Shown one piece after another: positions 1-8,526 of a stretch of DNA of 64,000 bases. The DNA comes from GCA-002708315 sp964460905. GTDB lineage: Bacteria > Bacteroidota > Bacteroidia > Bacteroidales > F082. The translations under genes and the position numbers were made by a program. The stretch is from assembly GCA_964460905.1 (NCBI GenBank), contig CAYWRM010000001.1, forward strand, positions 62,001-126,000, in the 5' to 3' direction. The notes below the pieces were generated by a model. The model made no database searches and was not told the DNA's origin. It saw nothing but the letters and a program-made list of their open reading frames with translations. Each line of letters begins with the position of its first letter. The first letter of the stretch is position 1.

Positions 1-323
1 TCACCACCAACACTATATACTTCCCACGAATCAATCAAATTAGAATTTTTATCAAAGGCTTCAAAAAGAAGACCATTTGAGTGAAGAGGCAACAGCTCAG
101 TTTGATGCCAAATAATTTCTGTATTTTCACCTAAGGTATCTAATATTGCAATATCGGTCATATGACCTCGACCTGTAAGCGCAAGACTTCCATATATATG
201 TGCTTTAAAAGAGAAAGCTTGAGGATTGTTAGCCAGAAACTTCGCTGCAGCAAATTTTGGCCCCATGGTATGACTGCTAGAAGGGCCATTGCCTATTTTG
301 TAAATTTTTTTAATCGAATCCAT
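1..323 (-). CDS. L-serine ammonia-lyase (serine dehydratase), N-terminal part, cut by window edge
   Basis: Iron-sulfur-dependent L-serine dehydratase deaminates serine to pyruvate and ammonia in the cytoplasm. I translated this minus-strand frame from the ATG at 323; it stays open to the window edge, so only about 107 N-terminal residues are seen. Residues 12-22 read GNGPSSSHTMG, the signature near the start of the beta domain of this family, followed by the typical alternation GSLALTGRGHMTD. The FeS-binding alpha domain lies outside the window, so one-chain versus two-chain form cannot be told. The next gene upstream on the same strand starts elsewhere; the 85 bp to 408 hold no obvious terminator. 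Confidence 0.85.
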   Translation of the reverse strand, partial: MDSIKKIYKIGNGPSSSHTMGPKFAAAKFLANNPQAFSFKAHIYGSLALTGRGHMTDIAILDTLGENTEIIWHQTELLPLHSNGLLFEAFDKNSNLIDSWEVYSVGG

Positions 324-408
324 ATCGTAAAAATACAATAATTTGATATGGCCTCTTTTTTTATTATAGGATTAATAAAAATGTGTTAACCAACCTTTAT
401 TGAGTGTT

Positions 409-900
409 TTACAGACCCAACCCATATATCAGATGCCCGCATTTAACGCCATTAAAATTGATAATATCTGGTAAATACCCCCATTCTTTAAAATTAAATT
501 TCTTGAGCAGTTTAATACTTTTAGTATTTATATCGAGTAAAATTGCAAGGAGGGTGGTTTTGCTAATTCTATTGCAATCAGAAATTGCATAATTTATTAA
601 TGCAGTTCCAATTCCTTTACCATGATGTGAATAGTCAACAAAAAAGCTTATTTCAGCAACTTGTTTCATTGCTTCCCTACCCGGCCTGTATGGCGAAATT
701 GTTGCATACCCAACAACTTTTTCGTTTAACTCTACAACATACAATGGATAGTTATCAGAATCAAAAAATTTAAACCAATCAATTCTTTCCTCAATCATAA
801 ACTCTGTCATATCTCCGGTAGCTGACCCCGATTTAATGGCTTGATTATAAATGTCAACAATGGCAGGTAAATCTTCTATGGTAGCTAACCGTGGTTTCAT
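409..900 (-). CDS. GNAT N-acetyltransferase, phosphinothricin acetyltransferase-like
   Basis: A 163-aa single-domain acetyl-CoA-dependent N-acetyltransferase. The N-terminus (TIEDLPAIVDIYNQAI) and overall length match the PAT/MnaT subgroup, which acetylates the amino group of methionine sulfone, phosphinothricin or related small amines. The acetyl-CoA pyrophosphate loop is visible as HHGKGIG at residues 92-98. It lies 39 bp downstream of the transglutaminase-like gene on the same strand, so they may be co-transcribed. The true substrate cannot be deduced; the GNAT fold is certain. Confidence 0.85.
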   Translation of the reverse strand: MKPRLATIEDLPAIVDIYNQAIKSGSATGDMTEFMIEERIDWFKFFDSDNYPLYVVELNEKVVGYATISPYRPGREAMKQVAEISFFVDYSHHGKGIGTALINYAISDCNRISKTTLLAILLDINTKSIKLLKKFNFKEWGYLPDIINFNGVKCGHLIYGLGL

Positions 901-939
901 TAATACTAAATAATTGGTGATGGGTACTAGTTTGTATGA

Positions 940-1575
940 TTATATTTTAATTTCAGTTAAGCCCTTATTTTTTTCAATTATTTGCGGATAATTTTCTTTA
1001 AAATTTGAATAAATAAATTCTGTAGGAACATCTTCAAAATGTCCGTAATCTTCTAAATAATCCATGAACTTATTACCGATATTATCGAACTCGTGAAATA
1101 TGGAGTCATTTTCTCCATCAAACTCCAATGTTGCCACATTGCATTTTTGGCATAACTCTTTATTAAAAGCAGGTGATACTTTTAGCCATTTTCCTTCCAG
1201 AAAAAGATTTACCATTCCATGAGGAGTTATTTCATCTGTACCAAATTTTTCCATGAACCTTTCAACTCCAATGTGATTTTTAACTTTCGCCAGGTGGATC
1301 CTTGCCGGTATTTCCAATCCGCGCAAGCAGGCAATTAACAAAATCGACTTCTCAATACAGTGTCCGTCAGGTTTTTGAGCAATAACACTTGCTTTGTAAT
1401 TTTCTTCAGCAAAACTTAAGTGATAAGGATTATATCTCCATGTATCTCTAATTTTAACGTATAATTTTATTGCTTTTTCTTTTGGTGTAAGAGCATCAGT
1501 TTTGAATTCTTTAATAAGATTTTGTATTTCCTTTGTATTGTAGTCAAAATAATAAGTGGAGTTTAAATAATTCAT
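940..1575 (-). CDS. Transglutaminase-like cysteine peptidase-fold protein
   Basis: A 211-aa cytoplasmic protein (no signal peptide) with a transglutaminase-like core. The nucleophile region GHCIEKSILLIACLRGLEIPARI places Cys73 at the start of a helix as in the family, and His119 follows in ITPHGMVNLFLEGKW. The position that normally carries the third catalytic residue (VD after the Trp) reads VSPAFN, with Ser134 instead of Asp, so activity may be altered or the triad completed differently. Members of this group are often peptidases or structural relatives; the substrate is unknown. Confidence 0.75.
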   Translation of the reverse strand: MNYLNSTYYFDYNTKEIQNLIKEFKTDALTPKEKAIKLYVKIRDTWRYNPYHLSFAEENYKASVIAQKPDGHCIEKSILLIACLRGLEIPARIHLAKVKNHIGVERFMEKFGTDEITPHGMVNLFLEGKWLKVSPAFNKELCQKCNVATLEFDGENDSIFHEFDNIGNKFMDYLEDYGHFEDVPTEFIYSNFKENYPQIIEKNKGLTEIKI

Positions 1576-1676
1576 GGTTTTAGAAAAGGTTGTTGGTTGA
1601 ATGGCAAAAATAAGAATAAGATGGTTTTATATTATAACTAATTATTATATGTTGTGAGGTTGCTCTACAGATGAAA

Positions 1677-3668
1677 TTACAATTGAATTTTTATGATTTC
1701 ATTGTCAGCAATTTCTTTAGTTAGAAATATTTCATTCTCATTAAAAACTACTATAAAGAGCTTGCTATTTTCTCGTTTTACTTCAATATCAAAACTTTGA
1801 TTAAAAGCTTTTATGTTTCTTAATGCCATTGAATCCCAGTTATGGGGTAGTTTTGGTGAAAACGAAAATGTGTTAAACCCTTCAGGTCTAATTCCAAAAA
1901 TTCCTTCAGTTATTATTCTGCAATATAAAGCACTTTCTGCCGACAAATGCCGTTGGTTTCCTTCGGGATATGCTTCAACCGCATAAGGTACATGTTCTCC
2001 TAATAATCGTCTTTTTGAATAATAAAGAAGATAATCCATGGCTCGTTTTGTTTCACTGGCTGCAAATACACCCCGTAAAGCATAAAGCGTTGCTCTATCC
2101 CAGAATGTTGTGCTTCCATCCTCCGAAGCTAAACCATCTATTGTCCAGAGTTTCTCTGAAAACAAAGCATCAACAGTTCCTGTGCTTCTATTAAAAATAC
2201 CTACGGTTAACGGAGTACAAATCCATGCTCTTAACAGTTTGTTGCCCTTAAAATATCTGTAAGTTTCAAAGCCATCCATGGTTGCACCAAAATAAGTCTC
2301 AATGGATTTTTCAAGAGTCTTGGATTGTTCGAGATATGTATCAAGTTGTGCCTTTTTAATTCCCAACTCTTCCCCCAAATTTGTGGCAGAAATTAATGCA
2401 TCGTAATAAAGAGATGACGTATTTAAATTAGCCTCTCCGGCAGGAAAACGACCTTCTAACTCGTCACTATCTGAAGTTACAACGCCTTCGCTATTAATAC
2501 TTCTTCTATTGTATTCGAGGCACCAGCTAATTAATGGCCACAGTTCTTGCGCTGTTTCTTTATCACCATAAGCTAATGCAAACCGCGAAGCCCCATACGC
2601 AATCATTGCCATATCACCACGATCACCAGCACCATTCCAAGAATCAACACCTTCAGCGATAATTGAGCTGGGGATGGGTTTGTAGTCATCGTTGATAAAC
2701 CTTGCAAAATGACGAAATGAGTTTATTGCAGATTCATTTCCTGCAAGGTTTCCCAAAAATGGAAAAAACGGATTAGCATATTCTGCTTGATCGTTGGCCC
2801 AAATTGCTGCATAATATCTACCTCCGCCAGGGCCATGCATTAGTCCTCCTTTTGTTTCATAAATGCTTTCAACAGCTCTTAATTTTGCAAAAGCAAAGGT
2901 TCTGTTTAGTATTTCATCAGGTGATTCAAAGACTAAATCAGAAAAAGTATTATTTACAAAAGCCTCACGTTTTTTAAGTTCATAATCAGGTGAAACATAA
3001 TTTTCTTCTGTAGTAATTTTACGTGCTGTGGTGATTATAGCATATTCCAACGATTCATGAACATCTAAACTATAGTTGCCATTTTTATTAGATGCTATTT
3101 GAATAATATACGATCCATATACACCTTTTTTAGCATCTGTTGTATCACTGATGTCAATTTTTGGGATTTCAATTATAACTGCTTGATGCGTGTTATTTGT
3201 TATCTCAAACTTTTCTATAAATACAGCTTTATCTGTTGAAGGAAATAGTTGACGTTTAATTTCAACACCTTCACTAGTTTTTGATATGCATGTTAACTTG
3301 CCTTTAATGCAGAAAGTGGATGGATATTCATTAACAGCATTACCATTTATTTTTATCGAGGAAATATTTTCATTGTCAATATCATATGATAAACTAGCGT
3401 GGGTATCATTGGGGATTGTTCGTAACATTGGGAAAACGAGATGTATGCTTTGTTTCAGTTTGCCATTTATTACCCCGTAATGAACAATTGACGAAATATA
3501 GAAACCACTCATTTCAATATGATCCACATGCGAATCATTTTCTTCAACTTCCCATACTATACTTTCTCCTTCAGCTAATGACCACCGTAAAGAATCCTGA
3601 CTCATTGAATGGTTTATTATTCCTGTTGAAAATATAATAATAAGGATTCCTTTATATAATGTTGTCAT
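1677..3668 (-). CDS. Secreted six-hairpin glycosidase-like glycoside hydrolase
   Basis: A 663-aa exported protein. Residues 1-23 form a signal peptide ending SMS before QD. Residues about 25-260 look like a beta-sandwich; 270-590 look like an (alpha/alpha)6 toroid with acidic and aromatic motifs (AIWANDQAEYANPF, SWNGAGDRGDMAM, DGSTTFWDRATLYAL, HLSAESALYCR); the end (FNTFSFSPKLPHNW) resembles the C-terminal beta-sheet cap of GH78/GH65/GH94-like enzymes. I cannot assign a CAZy family or substrate. It is the last gene of a same-strand run: only 1 bp separates its start from the stop of the YncE/phosphoesterase gene, so translational coupling is likely. Confidence 0.6.
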   Translation of the reverse strand: MTTLYKGILIIIFSTGIINHSMSQDSLRWSLAEGESIVWEVEENDSHVDHIEMSGFYISSIVHYGVINGKLKQSIHLVFPMLRTIPNDTHASLSYDIDNENISSIKINGNAVNEYPSTFCIKGKLTCISKTSEGVEIKRQLFPSTDKAVFIEKFEITNNTHQAVIIEIPKIDISDTTDAKKGVYGSYIIQIASNKNGNYSLDVHESLEYAIITTARKITTEENYVSPDYELKKREAFVNNTFSDLVFESPDEILNRTFAFAKLRAVESIYETKGGLMHGPGGGRYYAAIWANDQAEYANPFFPFLGNLAGNESAINSFRHFARFINDDYKPIPSSIIAEGVDSWNGAGDRGDMAMIAYGASRFALAYGDKETAQELWPLISWCLEYNRRSINSEGVVTSDSDELEGRFPAGEANLNTSSLYYDALISATNLGEELGIKKAQLDTYLEQSKTLEKSIETYFGATMDGFETYRYFKGNKLLRAWICTPLTVGIFNRSTGTVDALFSEKLWTIDGLASEDGSTTFWDRATLYALRGVFAASETKRAMDYLLYYSKRRLLGEHVPYAVEAYPEGNQRHLSAESALYCRIITEGIFGIRPEGFNTFSFSPKLPHNWDSMALRNIKAFNQSFDIEVKRENSKLFIVVFNENEIFLTKEIADNEIIKIQL

Positions 3669-3669
3669 C

Positions 3670-6486
3670 TTATTTGTTTTTCTCTCGGTTTTCTAAACGG
3701 TATTTATCCTGTTCTTTACTTTCACGAAACATATCCTCAACATTATCTATTTGTGGAGAATCTTTTAATGCTTTCCAGTTGAATTTTTCATCAAGAGGAT
3801 CTAAGGCTTTCTGAGGATTAAAGATATTGCTGTCAACGCTTATGGCATTATATGAACTAAAATCCGGTGTGTTTGTAAAGAAATCTGCCAAATCATTTGC
3901 ACCTGCATCATATTGATTTAAGTAAGGGAGGCCTAATATATTCCAGAATGATTTAAAAAGACTGCCAAAACTGTAATGTACATGACTAACATAATCTTTT
4001 TTTACCCATGGAGATATAATCATAAGGACACTTCGATGGGCATCAATATGATCAACGCCGTTTTGAGCATCATCTTCTGTAATTACTATTAACATATTTT
4101 TCCAATATGGTGTTTGTGAAAGATATTCAATAATACGACCCACAGCTAAATCATTATCAGCCATATAACTTTCGCGGAATGGGTATCCAGCATCCGGGCG
4201 GTCACTTGCACCGTGGTCATTTGGAATTATTATTGTAATTAGTTCGGGCATAGTATCCTTCCCATTTATCCAACTATCATCAAATTCTTTAATAAACTGA
4301 TCTATTCTGAATTGATCAGGAATTGCCATGTTATAGGTTGGATATGTTCGTGAAGTACGATCGTAAAGGGGCTGTGGCATTGGGTAATTAATATACTGGT
4401 GAACGCCCGTGTATTTATATTCAGGTTTATAAAGAGCTGGCTCGAACATAATACCAAAGCCAAAATTATAGTAACTCACATTATTGCGTACCAGATGATC
4501 CCACATCGATCCGGCTTCATTATAATCTTCCGGGTAAATAGCTCCAGCATATTCATTCATTGCAAAAACACCCGGGGCGTTAGAATTTTCGCGGTAGTTT
4601 CTGTTACCTCCATATGTGGCTGCTGTACATGTTTCGCACCATTCGTTTGGGTAGGTGTTTACTAACCAGCGATGGCCATCAGCTGAAACATCTGAATCAA
4701 CATAAAAATTATCTGAAATGGCAAACTGATGAGCTAAAGCCAAATGATTTGGCATCACCGTTGTGTTAGAAATAGAATCAGTTTTCCCCCAATTTGAAAA
4801 TGAAGCATCCTTCCCGTATCGTGCAAGAGCAGAGTCGCCTTCTCCCTTTTTGATTTGCCCGAAAATTTCATCATATGTTCTGTTTTCTTTGGATATAAAT
4901 ACAATGTGCTTTATTGGACTTTCGTTATATCCGGGAAATAACGGAATAGGATTATTAGCTCTGTTATTAAAAACCGTATCACTTGCTTTTGTGAATTTAA
5001 AATTGTTTGCGATTACTTGTTCTGTCATTTTTACAAGACTTGTATCATCTGGAATATCAACTATCTGAACAGTTCCTTTCATTAGTGAACCTATGTAACT
5101 TCCTTCTGATCCCCGGTTAAAGGTAGCTCCTCCATTGGGGCCGCTTCCATAACCTTTGGCATTAGCGATAATTAATTTTTTCCCGTCATTACTTACCTCA
5201 ACTTTTGAAGGAAACCATCCTGTTGGAATATGTCCCAAGACTTTTAAAGTCACGGCATCAATAACTGCTACGGCATTAATTCCTGATTCAGCAACGTACA
5301 ATCGTTTTTGATTGGGACTTAAGGCTAAACCAAAGGGGATAACTCCCCGAAGGTGTTTTATTCTGGCATCAGGCTTGAGATATATAGTATTGACTACAGT
5401 ATCCTTTTCTATCGAAATGACCGATATATTATCATTGTTTCCGTTGCTAACGAATACAAATTTGTTGGTTGCAACAATGGAGTTAGGACTTGAGCCACCA
5501 ACTGCCGGAATACCTTCTATTATTGCGCCAACCAAATGACCGGTTTTAATTTTAGCAATAACACCAGGATTTGTAGTATCTTTCAAGTCAATTGCAAATA
5601 CTGAAAAAGCTTCAATAGCATTTAGGTCACCTAAGCCGGGAATTGATATTGTGTCATTTTCTATTCCCTCTACCATCTCTTTTGAACCATAAGCAAAAGC
5701 AGGATAATCAATGGGTTTAACCTGTGAACTATCTTCAGACCCATCTTTTATGAGACCATATTCAAACATTCCCACATTAGCCACATAAGCCTTTTTTTCA
5801 TCAGGAGAAAGACAAATCCCAAATGGATATCTTCCTACAGGAATAGAACTTTTTAGAGTTCGGGTCTCGGTGTCAATAATGACTATTCTGAATCCAATCT
5901 GATCTACAGCATATAGCGTTTTTCCATCGTTAGATAATTTCAGATCTCCAATATATCCATGTGAGTAATTTGTATTTTCACTTACATAAGAACAATCAAT
6001 AGAGTCTGTTTTTTCTCCTGAGTTAATATTGAACATATATATCTTATTCTCTTGGCCTCCGGCAACATATACTGTTTGATTGTTAGGAGATATTGCCAAT
6101 CCCATAAACACTGATGCCAATACCCCTTTGTCAGTAGATGGACCGGGGGGTATTTGTTGTATTTCAGGATTCTTAGTAAGAATATTACGAACAATTGTAA
6201 TTGATAACGGATTGGTTCCGGAGTTGGCTGTAATTGCAATATTGCCATCAGGACTTAAGGTTAGCCCATATGGATGCGGTGCAGTTACAATACTTTTCCC
6301 GGCAGGTGTAATATACCTTCCATTAGGAATTACTGTTTTTTCTAATTTGTCGATCTTAGTAAATTCGCTTCCGGCAGGTGCTGAGATTATCCATCTAGTT
6401 TTATCATTTGATTTTTTTTGATAGTTGCAGGAAGCAAGAAGATATATTATTAAAAACAGGGTGATTACCTTTATGTTTTTTGTCAT
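3670..6486 (-). CDS. Bifunctional YncE-like beta-propeller / phosphoesterase lipoprotein
   Basis: A 938-aa protein with a lipobox (LLASC, Cys20), so probably membrane-anchored on the periplasmic side or surface. Residues about 55-480 are a YVTN/YncE-type propeller with recurrent blades (GLTLSPDGNIAITAN, GICLSPDEKKAYVAN, GLALSPNQKRLYVAE). Residues about 525-890 are a phosphoesterase of the acid phosphatase/phospholipase C-like group: HIVFISKENRTYDEIFG, SADGHRW, NDHGA and ITEDDAQNGVDHIDAHR carry the expected metal ligands. The combination is a recurrent fusion in Bacteroidota; its substrate is not known. It lies between the six-hairpin glycosidase (1 bp) and GH97 (11 bp). Confidence 0.85.
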   Translation of the reverse strand: MTKNIKVITLFLIIYLLASCNYQKKSNDKTRWIISAPAGSEFTKIDKLEKTVIPNGRYITPAGKSIVTAPHPYGLTLSPDGNIAITANSGTNPLSITIVRNILTKNPEIQQIPPGPSTDKGVLASVFMGLAISPNNQTVYVAGGQENKIYMFNINSGEKTDSIDCSYVSENTNYSHGYIGDLKLSNDGKTLYAVDQIGFRIVIIDTETRTLKSSIPVGRYPFGICLSPDEKKAYVANVGMFEYGLIKDGSEDSSQVKPIDYPAFAYGSKEMVEGIENDTISIPGLGDLNAIEAFSVFAIDLKDTTNPGVIAKIKTGHLVGAIIEGIPAVGGSSPNSIVATNKFVFVSNGNNDNISVISIEKDTVVNTIYLKPDARIKHLRGVIPFGLALSPNQKRLYVAESGINAVAVIDAVTLKVLGHIPTGWFPSKVEVSNDGKKLIIANAKGYGSGPNGGATFNRGSEGSYIGSLMKGTVQIVDIPDDTSLVKMTEQVIANNFKFTKASDTVFNNRANNPIPLFPGYNESPIKHIVFISKENRTYDEIFGQIKKGEGDSALARYGKDASFSNWGKTDSISNTTVMPNHLALAHQFAISDNFYVDSDVSADGHRWLVNTYPNEWCETCTAATYGGNRNYRENSNAPGVFAMNEYAGAIYPEDYNEAGSMWDHLVRNNVSYYNFGFGIMFEPALYKPEYKYTGVHQYINYPMPQPLYDRTSRTYPTYNMAIPDQFRIDQFIKEFDDSWINGKDTMPELITIIIPNDHGASDRPDAGYPFRESYMADNDLAVGRIIEYLSQTPYWKNMLIVITEDDAQNGVDHIDAHRSVLMIISPWVKKDYVSHVHYSFGSLFKSFWNILGLPYLNQYDAGANDLADFFTNTPDFSSYNAISVDSNIFNPQKALDPLDEKFNWKALKDSPQIDNVEDMFRESKEQDKYRLENREKNK

Positions 6487-6497
6487 CTTAGCAGTAG

Positions 6498-8444
6498 TTA
6501 TTTTTTAGAAATGATAGCTGCCCATCCACCACCCGAAGCCAGTTTTATTTTTAGCAGGGAAGTATCGTTAATTTCAATAGTCTCGTAAATGTAATCTTGT
6601 GCATAACGATCTGTGTTTTCCCCGTCACGTATTATTTCCATATTGTACGAACCCTCATCAAGGAAAGAAAAATCAATTTCCAATTCTCTGGGAGTCCAGT
6701 CAGTCATAGCACCAATGTACCAGATATTATCTTTCTTACGAGCAATCAAAACATAATCAGCCACTTTTGCTTCTAGCACTATTGTTTCATCCCACACAGT
6801 AGGGATTTTCGAAATGAATTTTATAGTTTCTTCTTCTTTATAATAAGTGCTTGGTGATTCACAAAGCATCTGCAAAGGACTTTCATAAACTACATACATT
6901 GCAACCTGATGACATCTTGTTCCCAGGCTCATGGGTCTATTAAATGAGATTTTGTGGTTGTTAGCGGAGGCATTTACCATTGCTCCCGGAGTATAATCCA
7001 TGGGTCCTGCAACCATTCTGGTAAACGGCAAAGTAACGTTGTGCTCAGGGGTAATAATATGGCTCCACTTATTATTTTCATTTCCCTTTACACCCTCATA
7101 AGTAATAACATTAGGGTAAGCTCTTCTTAATCCTGAGGGCTTAAATGAACCATGAAAATCAACTATTAATTTATTTTCAGCAGCTTTCTTAGCTATGCGC
7201 TCATAGTAGTTAACCATATACTGATCAGCGCGTTGCATAAAATCAACCTTAACGCCTTTGACTCCCCAACTGCTGTATAATTCCAGTATATTTATGTCAT
7301 TATCCAGAGGCTCCCACAATACCCAAAATATAATCCCAACATTTTTTTCTTTGCCATACTCAATAAGTTCTTTAACATTAATATCCGGATTACATTCTTT
7401 AATATTGATTGTGCTCTTGCTCCATCCTTCATCAAGAATAACATATTCAATACCATATTTTGATGCAAAATCGATATAATATTTATATGTATCAGTATTT
7501 ATACCAGCCGTAAAATTCACTCCGTATATGTTGTTTGCATTATACCAGTCCCATGCTACTTTGCCCGGTATTATCCAGTCGACATTTTTAATTTTTGATG
7601 GACGTGATAGTTGATACACAAGGTTACTTTCAATAAGTTTTTCATCCTGGTTAGTTATTATCATTACTCTCCAAGGATAGTTTCTTGTGCCCGAAGTGCT
7701 TGCAATATAGTTTTCAGAAGTAAGCACTTGATTTCTATCAGACCCTGACTTGGGATTTGCTTCGGATACAAATTTTGGAAACCCTGCTGCCAGAGCATCT
7801 CTTTTTGTTCCATACATAAACATACCCGGATAATCAAACACATCTGCTTCTGTAAAAAGGATGTTAATATTTTTTACTTCAGTTAAAACTGGTAATGAGC
7901 AAAAACTTGATTCTTTAAGGGTATCCAACATAGTTGATATATAAAGCCTTTCATAATGTGAAACAAGTGATTGTTCTTCAGGAAATAAACAGAATGTCTC
8001 ATCAGAAAAATTGAGGTTAAATGATTCATTAACTACTATAACATCATTCTTGAGTGAGGTACTAAATCGATATGCCACTCCGTCATTATATGCCCTAAAT
8101 GTTAATTGATAGTTTCCATGGAAGAAAATGGAAAGCTGTTTGTATTCATCTTTAATATAAGATGATTTTTGGGCAACAGCTGGCGTTAATACATGGCTAA
8201 TTTGTGATTCTGTTTTCTTTTTAATTTTTGGTGATATTCCGAATGAGGGTAAGCCATCCAATTTTAGTTCAACAGTACTATTTTCAATAACGGGAATGTT
8301 TTTGTAATCAACACTAAATGAGATATTATCAACTATATTAACTTTTAAAATTATGTTATTATCAGGGCTTGTTAATTCATAAGTTTGTGCATTTAAAAAG
8401 CAAAAACTGAAAATAAGAATTAAAAGAGAAAGTATAGTTTTCAC
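6498..8444 (-). CDS. Glycoside hydrolase family 97 protein (alpha-glycosidase)
   Basis: A 648-aa secreted enzyme with a signal peptide ending FLNA before QTYEL. The order is an N-terminal beta-sandwich opening with ELTSPDNNIILKV, a central (beta/alpha)8 barrel (KVAWDWYN about 295-302, YVILDEGW 334-341, GVKVDFMQR 397-405) and a C-terminal sheet, as in GH97. GH97 holds inverting alpha-glucosidases (SusB type) and retaining alpha-galactosidases; Asp401 in KVDFM fits the nucleophile position of the retaining branch, so alpha-galactosidase is slightly favoured. No SusC/SusD pair is present nearby. Confidence 0.88.
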   Translation of the reverse strand: MKTILSLLILIFSFCFLNAQTYELTSPDNNIILKVNIVDNISFSVDYKNIPVIENSTVELKLDGLPSFGISPKIKKKTESQISHVLTPAVAQKSSYIKDEYKQLSIFFHGNYQLTFRAYNDGVAYRFSTSLKNDVIVVNESFNLNFSDETFCLFPEEQSLVSHYERLYISTMLDTLKESSFCSLPVLTEVKNINILFTEADVFDYPGMFMYGTKRDALAAGFPKFVSEANPKSGSDRNQVLTSENYIASTSGTRNYPWRVMIITNQDEKLIESNLVYQLSRPSKIKNVDWIIPGKVAWDWYNANNIYGVNFTAGINTDTYKYYIDFASKYGIEYVILDEGWSKSTINIKECNPDINVKELIEYGKEKNVGIIFWVLWEPLDNDINILELYSSWGVKGVKVDFMQRADQYMVNYYERIAKKAAENKLIVDFHGSFKPSGLRRAYPNVITYEGVKGNENNKWSHIITPEHNVTLPFTRMVAGPMDYTPGAMVNASANNHKISFNRPMSLGTRCHQVAMYVVYESPLQMLCESPSTYYKEEETIKFISKIPTVWDETIVLEAKVADYVLIARKKDNIWYIGAMTDWTPRELEIDFSFLDEGSYNMEIIRDGENTDRYAQDYIYETIEINDTSLLKIKLASGGGWAAIISKK

Positions 8445-8526
8445 AGCCGTTTTTGTTAAAGTGAGGATTTGTTTATGTTAAATCAACATTGGTAAAATTA
8501 TTATCCAGTTACTTATTAATTTATTT

